Shown here piece after piece: positions 18,253 through 27,957 of a stretch of DNA of 40,647 nt. A model generated the notes under the pieces. The model made no database searches. It had not been told where the DNA came from and was given only the letters and a program-made list of their open reading frames with translations. The stretch lies in NCBI GenBank assembly GCA_905182715.1, contig CAJJCP010000019.1, positions 1 to 40,647 on the forward strand. Reading direction: 5' to 3'. The number at the start of each line of letters is the position of its first letter. The first letter of the stretch is position 1. Source of the stretch: an uncultured Candidatus Poseidoniales archaeon (GTDB taxonomy: Archaea > Thermoplasmatota > Poseidoniia > Poseidoniales > Poseidoniaceae). Made by a program: the position numbers and the translations under genes.

Positions 18253-19788
18253 ACTGCATTCTGCATCCCACAAATTGGGCAAAATCTCCAATATGGGTCA
18301 AGACCAATACCACAACTTCGGCATAAAACGCCAGAGCGTATGGTTGGTTGTATGTTTTGCATGGGTTGCTGATTCCAACCCTGTTGCTGAGGTTGTTGCT
18401 GTTGATTCCAGCCTTGTTGCTGGGGTTGTTGTTGATTCCAACCCTGTTGCTGGGTTGCTGCTGCGGTTGTTGCGGTTGCTGTTGAGTTGTTGTGGGGTTG
18501 GCAGTGGGTTGGTTGCGGAGTTGGCTCGGGAGTAGCAGCAGGTTGTGCAAGCGGTTTACGCACTGGAGCAACTGGTCGTGGAAGCCCTTGGGTTTTTTCG
18601 GCTGCTGGTGATGAAATAAACTCAGAAAGTGAAACAACACCATCACCATCAGTATCAGCTTGCTTGTGTAGAATTTCTGCTTCTTCAATTGAAGTGCCTG
18701 TTGCAACGGCTAATTCTTCAATCGAAAGTTCCTGACTTCCATCGACATCTGCTGCAATGAAAGTGTTCTGCCGCACTTACGAATTCGGGTTCCGGTTCGG
18801 GCACATGTACTGGCTCTGGTTCTGGCTACATGGTTCAGGTTCAGGTTCCGGTTCCGGTTCAGGCACATGTACTGGCTCTGGTTCCGGTTCTGGCTCTGGG
18901 ACAGGCTCTGGAACGATAACGGGCTCTTCCTTGCCAAGACCCATGTCAAACGCACCCGAAAACGCATCTTCCTCGGCTTTTGCAACTAATTTCTGGTTCG
19001 AGGTGTCGAGTGTTGGCTCAGGTTCAGGCGTTTTTGTAACTGAAGGTAATTCAACTAAATCTTTTACCGCCACCGGTTCTAAGGTTTGAGGCAAGAGAAA
19101 CATTTTCTTCTGCTTTCGCCCCAGGCAAGGGGACTGTGTCAGCAGTTGACTGAGGGAGAGTTACGGATACCGGCAGAGATGCAATTGCTGTCGAGCCTGC
19201 TTCTCCACTCGCCAAGGATGGGATCGGTAAAGCATGACCCGCTACATCCATCGCCGCCTCAAGTTCATCAACAACGGTGAGAAGGGTCTCCATATTCCCC
19301 GCAGGGTCGGCAAATAAGGCTCGTATTGCATTGTGATATCGGGTAACTTCCCCTGCTGAGCCCGTAGTTGAAGCAATGGCTAAGAGTTTGATAATCCTCA
19401 TTGGGTCGGCAAGTGTTGCCAACTTATTTTGGTCATCAATGGATATTGCAGGAGAATTACCACTCGAGTTTCCGGTTGAGTCTGGTAGTCCAAGATAGTT
19501 GGAAAGTTGGTCCGGAAGGCTCATGAGTCCCAAATGTCCAGTGACCAAGTAATATATTTCGCCACCTTCACATTGAATACGTTCACTCGCAGCTTCAAAA
19601 TCGAAATCTCCGGGTAAAAGAACAATATCCGACAGAATCGAAAAGAATTGCTCTAACGCTTCACTGAGTTCCATTGCCATCAAGGTATGGACCATGTCAG
19701 ATGATTCAATAACGCCAAAATAGGCTGCTGCCTCATCCACTTCAATTCCACTGGGCATAGAAGCGCCTTCGAGATCTTTATCGGTCAT
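18246..19788 (-). CDS. Modular cytosolic protein: helical N-term, PEP repeats, EF-hand pair, QGWNQ repeats, zinc ribbon (frame broken about three times)
   Basis: About 510 residues are visible. The N-terminal part (19788 to about 19100) is acidic and mostly helical, with no family recognised. A +1 step near 19095 leads into a Pro-Glu repeat (PEPEPEPEP, VHVPEPEPE). Two compensating steps near 18830 and 18770 then reach an EF-hand pair, AADVDGSQELSIEEL and ADTDGDGVVSLSEF. A Pro-rich linker follows, then a Gln/Asn repeat of QQQGWNQQ units. A C-terminal zinc ribbon ends it (CRSCGIGLDPYWRFCPICG). There is no signal peptide or membrane helix. The start ATG 19788 follows GGGGGTAGGAA. It lies 88 bp downstream of the giant surface protein in the same direction, so co-transcription is possible. 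The function is unknown; a calcium-responsive scaffold is a guess. Confidence 0.7.
18362..18495 (-). repeat. QGWNQ/poly-Gln coding repeat
   Basis: On the minus strand this encodes a run of CAA/CAG codons with three QGWNQQ units (QQQGWNQQQPQQQGWNQQQ and one more). It is preceded by a mixed Thr/Ala/Gln stretch. It resembles prion-like low-complexity linkers and is prone to slippage. Confidence 0.8.
18800..18915 (-). repeat. Pro-Glu (PEPEP) coding repeat
   Basis: This is a tandem GAACCG/GAACCA hexamer array (plus-strand GGTTCC/GGCTCT units). It encodes PEPEPEPEP blocks separated by a repeated VHVPEP unit. A frame change lies inside it near 18830, probably a repeat-related base error. Confidence 0.75.
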
Positions 19789-19876
19789 TTCCTACCCCCT
19801 CTTTTGTATCCAATTGAATCCCGTTCTTGAGTATGATGTTACAAAGCGTTCCTTCGCTCGCAAACTCAACTCCATT

Positions 19877-22800
19877 TCAGCGGCTCCGACCCATATTAAA
19901 AATCGCTCTCGATTGTGGTGCAGACCATCCTGTTTCTTGTAATTGCATCATGATTGAACGCTCTTCATCTCCATCATCAAGAGAACTTCGGACCCAGTCT
20001 GCAGCGGATTCTCGATCGTCAGTCTGCCAGTCTTCAAAGATTGACAAGTCTATCTTGAGCGTTGCCTTTCGAACCTTAGCAGCGCCATCATCTTCACTTT
20101 CAGGCTCTGTTTGTTCAGCAAATGATGAACTCGACGGTGCACGTGACCTCGGAGAGGGGCCATCGCGAGAGGGGCCGCTTGCAGGGGATGCTGAACTTGG
20201 CCCTTTCCGGGTGGACCTTTGGAAGGGCCTCTCGACGGGCCACTTGGTGGCGCATTGGATGGGCCACTTGATGGGCCTCGTGAAGGCCCACTCGATGGGC
20301 CCCGTGAAGGAGCATTTCTCGTTGGGGGTGGAGATTGTGTACTGCGACTGTTCCTAATCGGAGCAGCTTCGTCGTCGTCATCATCATCCCAATCATCGTC
20401 ATCATCATCGTCAACGCTCGTAACTCATCACCTCGACTACGCATGAAGAGGACTGCCTCCAATGAGCAGAAGAACACGAACTCCGACGGCAACTGCGATC
20501 ATGACGGTCGATGAGCCGAGCAGTGAAGAAGTGCTCCATCGTCAGAGTTTGCCGTTGGAAGAGGACAGCCATCTGAAAATCCGTCTTCTCCTTTGGCTTC
20601 ATTCGGACAGTTATCTCTGAGGTCAGAAACACCATCGTTATCCGAATCAAGTTGGTCTAAGATACATCCAGTTGAATCAACATCTGCTCTTGCCGAGTAA
20701 GGTGTATCTGGACATAAGTCAGGTGAAGTGCCACTCAAATTATCTCCAAAACCATCGTAATCCTCATCCAGCCATTGTGTAGGGTTACCCGCAAGACCCG
20801 CAGGTTCAAACTCGTCACGGTAGCCATCGCCATCGTCAAAGCAACCGAAGTAATCAACGAAAGAGGTACCTGATTCTGTCGGGCAATCATCTGACTCAGA
20901 GCCGTTAGGATTGTCACCGTAACCATCTCCATCTTGGTCAAACCATTGTTCACTGTCCGTTGGGAAAGCATCACCTGATTGGTTTTCTCTCAAACCAGTT
21001 TCAGTATTGAGTGTGAAGTTGTAGGTGCCTGCAAAACCATCACCATCGAAATCTTGGTCAAATGCACTTTCATCGGTGCACCCATTCGCAAGAATTGGAT
21101 ATCCTGTTGGCGTATCGAGACAGGCATCATTCGCATCGGTAACTCCGTCACCGTCAGAGTCGCGTTGGGATGCAGAACAGCCGTTCTCATCGACATCTTC
21201 TCTTTCGTCGTAAATTGTATCAGGACACAGGTCCGAAGGGCCTGCAACGTTATCCAAATCCTCATCGGTTTGGAGTTGAGCATCACTGCAACCACTCGCA
21301 TCGACAATCTCGCCCAACTGGGTGAGAGGGCAAAGGTCGATGTCATTCATGATGGTATCACTGTCATCATCCAATTGGTTTTCTGCGCAACCAACTGAAT
21401 TGACCGTAAGTCCTTCATCAGTTCCAGCACAGATATCCTCTACATTGGGTACAAAATCTCCATCATCATCGGTAGCATCTAAAAATCTGCAACCAATACC
21501 AGTTCCATCTGTAAAAGGACTCGTACCTTCGAGCACACCTGCGATTGTTGGACATTCATCAGCTTGATAGCCAGCGGGATTATCACCGAATCCATCAGAG
21601 TCAAAATCAAGCCACAAGATTGGAGGTACTGCATTTGGGCCGTCGCAGATTCCATCACCGTCGGTGTCTGGATTCAATGGGTCAGTACCCGTATTTGTTG
21701 CATCAATGTAGGTTCCAGTGTCAGTCTCAACAGAATCGGCCAAGCCATCTGCATCATCATCAGTATCAGCAACAAGACCTGGCGTTGGTTGGTCGGCTGC
21801 ATTGTAATCGCTTGGTAGATCGTTTGGTAGTCCATCACCGTCTTTACTGTTGATTACGCCATCATTATCATCATCCCAAGCCATTATAAATTCGGTCCAT
21901 CGGCCAGGATAACCATCAGAATCATTATCCTCAGCAGCACCGGTTATGTTCGGGAATCGGTCAGGATTCGTAGCACCCTCTGAACCGTTGTCCCCGTAGC
22001 CATCGCCATCGGAATCTGCCCATTGAGTGCCATCAAATGGCCAAGCATCTGCACCGTGTCGTAACGTTCCATTCAAATCCGCCACTGGTTGAAGGGTCTG
22101 AAGAACCATCAAGGTCGGTGTCAAGACAGCCTTTGCGGTCTCGCCATGATGCGCCCCAATCCCATTTGCATGCATCTCCGTCTACAGGGTCGGAGGAGTT
22201 GTCACCCCAACCGTCACCATCGGTGTCTAGGTAATTGGATGGGTTGAATGGGAACAAGTCGCCATCCGGTTGACTCGAATCGTATTCTGTAATGCAACAG
22301 TCAAGCCCAGAATTATCCCCATAGCCGTCTCCATCACTGTCTGAAGCAAGTTTCCAATTGAATGTGAAAAAGTCTCCATCAAAGTAATTAAAATTGTTAT
22401 TTGACCAACCATCTTGGTCGTAATCGTTACATCCCTTACGGTCAATCCAAGAAGTCCCGTCATCATCGTTACAGGCATCTTCGACATCTGCATAACCATC
22501 GTTATCGAAGTCAAGGCAGCCGTACATGTAATACGAAGAAGGAGCATTTGCTGATTCACAAGCGTCATGGAGAGGGCCAAGGGCATTGTCCCCATATCCA
22601 TCACCATCGGCGTCAGACCATTGATTTCCTAACAGTGGAAGGTCATCAACCAAATCGAAAATGAGGTCTCGGTCTGCATCAGGATACAAACGTAAGACTT
22701 CAACATCCCAAAGAACACTGTCCTGAATGGCAAGGTGCAATGTTTCATTCGAATCGGTATACAGGCCAACGGTTCCTGTAGCGGTAATGTCTCCAAAGGA

Positions 22801-25800
22801 GAGGCTACTCCAAATGTACTGTGGGGGTGTTTGATTTCCAGAAAAGGATTCAGCATTGAGGCTGTTCCACGTCAAGAGGTTGTTTGAACCGACGCTGGTC
22901 ATCAAGATATAGATTCCATTTTCAGAAGACAGGTCCCATGCTCCATCGAGAGTCGATGTTGGTTGTTCTCCGAATGAATGCCAGTCTAAGGACCCATTTC
23001 GGACATAAAGAACGTCACTGTTCACATCTCCTCGAACGGCCATTGCAGGTTCTGCTCCACCCGTTAGGTCGAGATTGAAACTGTTGATTGAACCACTTGG
23101 TTGTGTAAGGACGGTTGAATTCCAAGTCGAGTTTTCGGCCCAAGTTGATTGATTTACTTGCCGTTCATAGAGGTTTAATGCTCCAGTCGAAGTGAGTGTT
23201 GCTACCATCATTGTTCCATCATCGGCCAAGGCGATATGGATTTTACTTGAAAGATCAGTGAGGCTTGTGATGGTACTCGAGGTGAAGTTTGTACCGTTAT
23301 ACATCCAAACACTGAGGTTGTGATTTTGGCCATCATTCGAAATTAAAGCTATTGCGAGGTCATCATTTGGCAGATAGATGGCTGGGAAATCACTGGAGAC
23401 TGCCTCGCCTTGTGAACCAATCATGGTTGTAGTCCAACTGCCATCATGATGGGACATGATCAATTGGTTATCTGTTGAATCGCGGTACAGCAAACTGGTT
23501 TCATCGTTTGAATCTGTGAGCACAACGATTGGGTCGGCAAGGTCAAGGTCGGTGGCAACTTGCGTGTTCGTCCAACCTGAATCGCCTTCAATAGAGGTGA
23601 ATATTTGATGGCCTCCAACGCCCAGGGTTGCATGCGCAATATGTTGATGGCCGTCTGAATCAAGTGCAGAACCAAGGAATGCACCCATCGTTCCAGTCGT
23701 TAGAATACTTTTTTCAACAGCAGTATAACTCGAAGTGGTTTGCATTTTCAAAGCATGGCCGCCTTCGGTCGAAAGAACGATTGGACGACCGGAACTGGTG
23801 CCTGCGAAAGCGAAACTGGTTGAATTCAGGGTCGTTGATGAAAGCGTGTTATCCGCCCATAGGCCGGTTGCTGTTCCATCGTCAACATGCTCGAGGAAAT
23901 GTAAGGATTGCCAGTTCTTGAAGGATAAGAGCATACTTGCTTCACCTCGACTGGCGGTTGAAAGATCAAGGAATTCAAGTTCATCAGCATAGGTAAAAGT
24001 CGTTGATTCCCAATCACGTTCCGAATACAATTCATGGACGACTTGGAAAGAAGTTCCCGAAGTTGATTGACGGTAACTCAAACTGATTTCGTTCAATCCA
24101 TCACCATCGATGTCACCAAGTGTCGACATCGACAGGCCCTTGTATTCTTGAGCCGAACCCGTAGCAAGTAATTCTGAACCGCTTAACAGACCTAATGCCG
24201 AACCGAGAATAAGTTCGATTTTACCGTTCCGAGTTGCACCTTGTTGCATAAGTAAAACATCATCGTACCCATCTTCATTGACGTCTCCAGCACCCATGAA
24301 CATTCGGCCAAGCATAGCATTGGCTGCATCGCCGGATTTGGTCCAGTTTGGCATAGACGGAGTGAATCCCAGCAGAAGAACCGTGATACAACCACACTTT
24401 TCCAGCTTGATAACCTTCAGTCCCATTATACACTTCTGAGAACATCATATCGTCAAAGCCATCAGCATTGACATCGCCGATGAAGTCAATGGTGTGTCCA
24501 AACATTTTTCCTTGAACTGTGGAAAGAATTGTTTGGTCTGCTGTACCATTGAAGCCCAAAGAGGAACCGAAGAAGATTTCAACGGAAGGAAAACCGCTGA
24601 ACGATTCGAAACTTGCCGCATTCGAGACCAGCAAATCATCGAAACCATCACCATTCAAATCACCTGAACCACTCAGTGAACGGCCCAAAAGAGTTGATTC
24701 TTGAGTTTGAGTGATGTTACGAGCATGGTTCATCATCGAACTGTTCCCTTGGAAAATTACAATTTTTCCTTTGTGAATTATTTCATTTGGAATGGTAGCG
24801 ACGACGATCGAATGATTGGCTGCAACAGCAGCTAAGTCAGCAAATCCATCGCCATTCATGTTTGCAATACCTTCGACTTTCCAGCCAAGTGCTTCACCTG
24901 CATTACCTGAAACATTCCACCATGAATCATTTTCGACTCCTAAAGAATTGCCGAGGAATATTTCAATCAAACCATGGTCTCCAGATTCATTTACTTGGGT
25001 GTTCTTCCAACCAGGTGAACCGATGGCAAGGTCATTTAATCCATCTCCATTGAAATCTTGAGCAGCAAGGCCCGAACCAAAGCGTTGACCTGCCTGAGAG
25101 CCTGTCATTGACCAGCTATTGGATGAAGAGATACCTTGAGCAGATCCAAAGAACACGGTCACTTGACCTGTTTCAGCGAGGTTGTTTGAGAAGCCGGGTT
25201 CAGAGAAGATGAAATCATCAAAACCATCTCCATTGATGTCAACCATTGCCGAGTCACCTTCTTCAACATCGACTGAAGCGGTGGCTTGGAAGTTTGGAAC
25301 AGGATTAATCCGGCCCTCATTTTGACCTGATAGACTTCGTAACAACTGCAGAGTAGTAATGCCATTGGTAAACGAAGTAGTTGCAATTTGTTCAACCGAA
25401 TTGGTGTCAAGACCCATACCAATCTGGCTGCCAAGGTTGGAATCTCGTACGAGCACTCGACGGTCGTAGGTGCTACCGTCATACCGGATTAATCGAACTT
25501 CTTCACCAGCCGTGTACAAGAGATGTGCAACTCCATCTGGATCCATTTCTAATTCTATTGAATGGCCCACTGGACCGATGTCGAGAAGATTGTCATACCA
25601 GATGTTACCACTGTAATTGAGCTGCCAAAGAGCGCCGTTTGCATCACGGAAAACCGCCAATTCCAATTGGTCGGGCAGTAATACCATCTCGATATCGGTT
25701 GGTTGAACGTTGTACCGAATTGTGATTTTTTGCCACGAAAGTTCAGAGAATACCGAACTTGGGTAGGCGATATGAGCAGACTTGATGTTATTGCCGTCGG

Positions 25801-26323
25801 CATAGAGGACGTATTGGCGACCGTCTTCATTGACTGCAAGAGCACAATCAACCAGAGAACTTTCATTCGCAGGAGACACTGAGTCAACGAGATACACCGA
25901 CCAACCTGATTGAACTGATGAATAGGATGCACTACCGCCTTCAAGAGAGCCGACATAGACATTGCCTTCCTCGGTCGTCCAACATGCATCAAAGCCTTCA
26001 TCATGGCTGAGTTGAATGTCAGGAGAGCCCATCGACTCATTTGGAAGCATCAGAAGCATTTCGTTCATCCAGATATCCAGTGCGGATTCTTCACGGACAG
26101 TTGCATCGGTCAATCCATCAAAGGAGAGGCTTGAACCTGCAAAATCATGGCTATAGGCATCGTTGAAAGTAATATATTCATTCGAAGACTGAACCAAGAG
26201 ATCATCCAATTCCATTTCAGATTCGAAAGGATGCTGTACAAGAGGTGAGAAAAGATGAACCACAAACAAGAGAGAAAGCAGCAAGGATACTGTAGGGAAA
26301 GTTCTGCTTGCCGCCGCCGCCAT
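19877..26323 (-). CDS. Giant surface protein: signal peptide, FG-GAP propeller, TSP3-like stalk, TM helix, acidic GPS tail (frame broken about six times)
   Basis: About 2,150 residues are visible. A signal peptide (MAAAASRTFPTVSLLLSLLF) starts at 26323. A beta-propeller carries seven FG-GAP-type calcium loops (DINGDGFDDFIFSEP, DFNGDGLNDLAIGSP, DVNEDGYDDVLL and others), as in integrin alpha chains. A second propeller-like region (about 24.0-22.75 kb) follows. A long stalk of thrombospondin-type-3-like Ca-binding repeats runs to 20.56 kb (DADGDGYGDN, DSDGDGVTDANDACLD). A membrane helix near 20.50-20.45 kb is split over two frames (VMIAVAVGVRVLLLIG then AVLFMRSRGDEL). A poly-Asp patch, a Gly-Pro-Ser tail and a short folded end (TLKIDLSIFEDWQ to FNMGRSR) complete it. 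Steps lie near 24350, 22085, 20507, 20473, 20415 and 20204. Adhesion or ligand sensing is inferred. Confidence 0.75.
20170..20310 (-). repeat. Gly-Pro-Ser coding repeat in the cytoplasmic tail
   Basis: On the minus strand this is a run of GGCCCATCN units encoding RGPSSGPSRGPSSGPS and variants. It is collagen-like in composition but lacks a strict Gly-X-Y period, so it is probably disordered. A -1 step lies near 20204. Confidence 0.75.
20560..22660 (-). repeat. Thrombospondin-type-3-like calcium-binding repeats (stalk of giant protein)
   Basis: This is a diverged array of Asp-rich units of about 13-40 residues. Two flavours alternate: QW-DxDGDGYGDN units and CPDT/GC-xDSDxDGVSD units with paired Cys. 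The Asp spacing matches calcium-coordinating TSP3 loops. The DNA units are too diverged to be a simple tandem repeat. Confidence 0.85.
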
Positions 26324-26375
26324 GTCTCCTTGTCGGTCGGCTTCCTTGAAAACGCTTGTTGAAGTTTGTATTCAT

Positions 26376-26394
26376 TGACCCCCGTAGGGGGTCA
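26376..26394. promoter_or_regulatory. Perfect palindrome upstream of giant surface protein gene
   Basis: TGACCCCC-GTA-GGGGGTCA is an 8-bp stem with a 3-bp spacer. It lies 52 bp before the minus-strand start at 26323 and 75 bp before the plus-strand thiamine pyrophosphokinase start. A related palindrome (ACACCC-TAC-GGGTGT) sits 48 bp before the other TSP3-repeat gene. It could be a repressor/activator site or an RNA hairpin. Confidence 0.5.
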
Positions 26395-26469
26395 GAAGAT
26401 TGAACTTCAAATCCACTCTTCAGAAATGAGAATAGGTGGGTTTGAGAAGATGAACCATCTCGCCGTACT

Positions 26470-27102
26470 ATGGCGGCAAAGACCTACCTTATCGTAGCCA
26501 ATGGCCTTTGGCCGAAGGCGGATATTTGGAAGCCTGTAGCCCAAGCAGCATCACATGTTATTGCATGCGATGGAGCTGCTCATCAATGCCTCGAACACAA
26601 TCTTTCAATCGATACAGTCATCGGCGATATGGACAGTATATCTGAGGAAGTTCGAGGAAACATTCTACTGCAAGATTCGGCTCAATTCATTCCCCAAGAG
26701 AGTCAGGAAAACAATGACCTTGTCAAAGCCATTGAGTGGTCTGTTGGCCAAGGTGCAGAGCAAATAGAAGTAATTGGTATTGAAGGTGGCGATCTGGCTC
26801 ATCAATTTGCAGCGATATTCGCACTGTGTGAAGCGCCAGCAAACACCCGCCTCCATACTACAGAGAGCACGATACAATTACTTGACAAATCAGGTTATGA
26901 AAACGCTTCTATAGAAAAAAATACATCCTTTTCTTTATTTTCTATTGGCAATGTAGAAGGTGTAACAGTCACCGGAGCAAAATGGAATTTACACAACGAA
27001 ATATTACGGCCGGGAACGCAAGGACTTCACAACCAAGTCAAAGAGGATTGCCTAAAGATTGGATACTCTTCGGGCCAATTATTACTTTTCTTGAATCGTT
27101 GA
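26470..27102 (+). CDS. Thiamine pyrophosphokinase
   Basis: This 210-residue protein matches the TPK catalytic domain. IVANGLWP opens it, CDGAAHQCLEHNLSIDTVIGDMDSI follows with the metal-binding Asp residues, and ENNDLVKAIEW gives the conserved N-D. The thiamine-binding C-terminal domain is short but present (GAKWNLHNEILRPGTQGLHNQ). It transfers pyrophosphate from ATP to thiamine, making the cofactor TPP by salvage. The start is at ATG 26470. It is divergent from the giant surface protein gene and its end overlaps the convergent DUF4105 gene by 21 bp. No thiamine-synthesis gene or TPP riboswitch was seen next to it. Confidence 0.85.
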   Translation: MAAKTYLIVANGLWPKADIWKPVAQAASHVIACDGAAHQCLEHNLSIDTVIGDMDSISEEVRGNILLQDSAQFIPQESQENNDLVKAIEWSVGQGAEQIEVIGIEGGDLAHQFAAIFALCEAPANTRLHTTESTIQLLDKSGYENASIEKNTSFSLFSIGNVEGVTVTGAKWNLHNEILRPGTQGLHNQVKEDCLKIGYSSGQLLLFLNR

Positions 27103-27957
27103 ACTCGGCAAATGCTCACGAAGCATTTCTGAATAATCCCCTTCACCGTTCCATTCTTGAGCGATGAGGTCAATTCGAGCACGTTCGAGTGTTCCTTCCA
27201 ATCCACCCCAATCCTCAACCAATCCGAGTTTAAGCGCAGCTCGAGGAGTATAGCCAGGAAGGAAGTTTCGCCATAAGAAGGGTACACGGCCAGGTGTAAC
27301 TCGATTGACCATACGGACGATTGAGGTGTTGCACGTCGTCAAGAATGAATGGTACCATTCTGGGTTCTCAGCAAGGTTATTCGCTTTCAATGCTAATCGG
27401 TGCAGCATATCCTTATCTTTTCCAGGTGGAGTAATGGCTCGGAACATGTAATCCTTGTTTCCTCGTGCGTTCGTTCGCAACCCCGTGAGGTCTCGTTCAA
27501 AACCAACCAAGAGGTACAATTCATAATTTCGCCAAAGGCCATCCCATGGGTGATAGCGTTGCTTGACTCTTCGGCGTGCTTCAAACGAAAACGAAAGACA
27601 GGTTCCATCATTGAATTCAAAGGTAAGATAAGTATGTGCCATACCGTGAAGTGGATGGAAATGGTCAACAATAAACCAGATATCTTTGAGTTCTTCAACA
27701 TCGACGACGACCTCATCCGCCCAAGCTTCATCACGATCCCGAGTTGTTCGCCAAAAGAAGTCTCGAACATTTCGGAAAGTAATCGTACTTCCTTCAGTGG
27801 TCGTGGTCGTCACGTATTCACAATCAGAATTCCATTTTGCATCGATTTGAGGTTTTCGAGGACGTATACGTATGAACCAAAGAAGTACGCTTATTACAAT
27901 AAAAAGTAGACAAGAAGAGAGCAATAAACGCAAGAAGAAGAACATAATTCTCACCAT
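27082..27957 (-). CDS. DUF4105 (Lnb-like N-terminal domain) membrane-anchored protein
   Basis: This protein has 291 residues. An N-terminal hydrophobic segment (about 4-30, FFFLRLLLSSCLLFIVISVLL) acts as signal or anchor. The rest is outside the membrane. HPLHGMAHTYLTFEFNDG and FSFEARRRVKQRYHPWDGL match the DUF4105 pattern: His-rich strand, then an E-A-R-R core. TTCNTSIVRMVNRVTPGRVPF holds the later conserved Cys-Asn. In bacteria this domain is linked to lipoprotein N-acylation (Lnb). An archaeal version could act on lipid-anchored surface proteins, but that is inference. The start overlaps the end of the previous gene by 7 bp, so it is the last gene of a three-gene operon. Confidence 0.7.
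   Translation of the reverse strand: MVRIMFFFLRLLLSSCLLFIVISVLLWFIRIRPRKPQIDAKWNSDCEYVTTTTTEGSTITFRNVRDFFWRTTRDRDEAWADEVVVDVEELKDIWFIVDHFHPLHGMAHTYLTFEFNDGTCLSFSFEARRRVKQRYHPWDGLWRNYELYLLVGFERDLTGLRTNARGNKDYMFRAITPPGKDKDMLHRLALKANNLAENPEWYHSFLTTCNTSIVRMVNRVTPGRVPFLWRNFLPGYTPRAALKLGLVEDWGGLEGTLERARIDLIAQEWNGEGDYSEMLREHLPSSTIQEK

Noticed and set aside
20200-20206. Slippery heptamer A_AAG_GGC on the minus strand at the -1 step in the GPS tail, suggesting programmed frameshifting
   Set aside because: The heptamer fits X_XXY_YYZ, but many other breaks here lack any slippery site and include +1 steps. A missing base is simpler.
19827-20357. A 176-codon plus-strand frame over the GPS tail region
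   Set aside because: The minus strand encodes a coherent acidic/GPS tail ending in a folded segment. The plus frame is compositionally the mirror of that repeat.
20560-22660. Regularly spaced short DNA repeats resembling a CRISPR or tandem array
   Set aside because: They are diverged coding units of calcium-binding loops. There are no identical repeats or unique spacers.
26324-26469. TPP riboswitch before thiamine pyrophosphokinase
   Set aside because: No conserved TPP-aptamer core (CUGAGA) is present. The only structure is the palindrome at 26376-26394.
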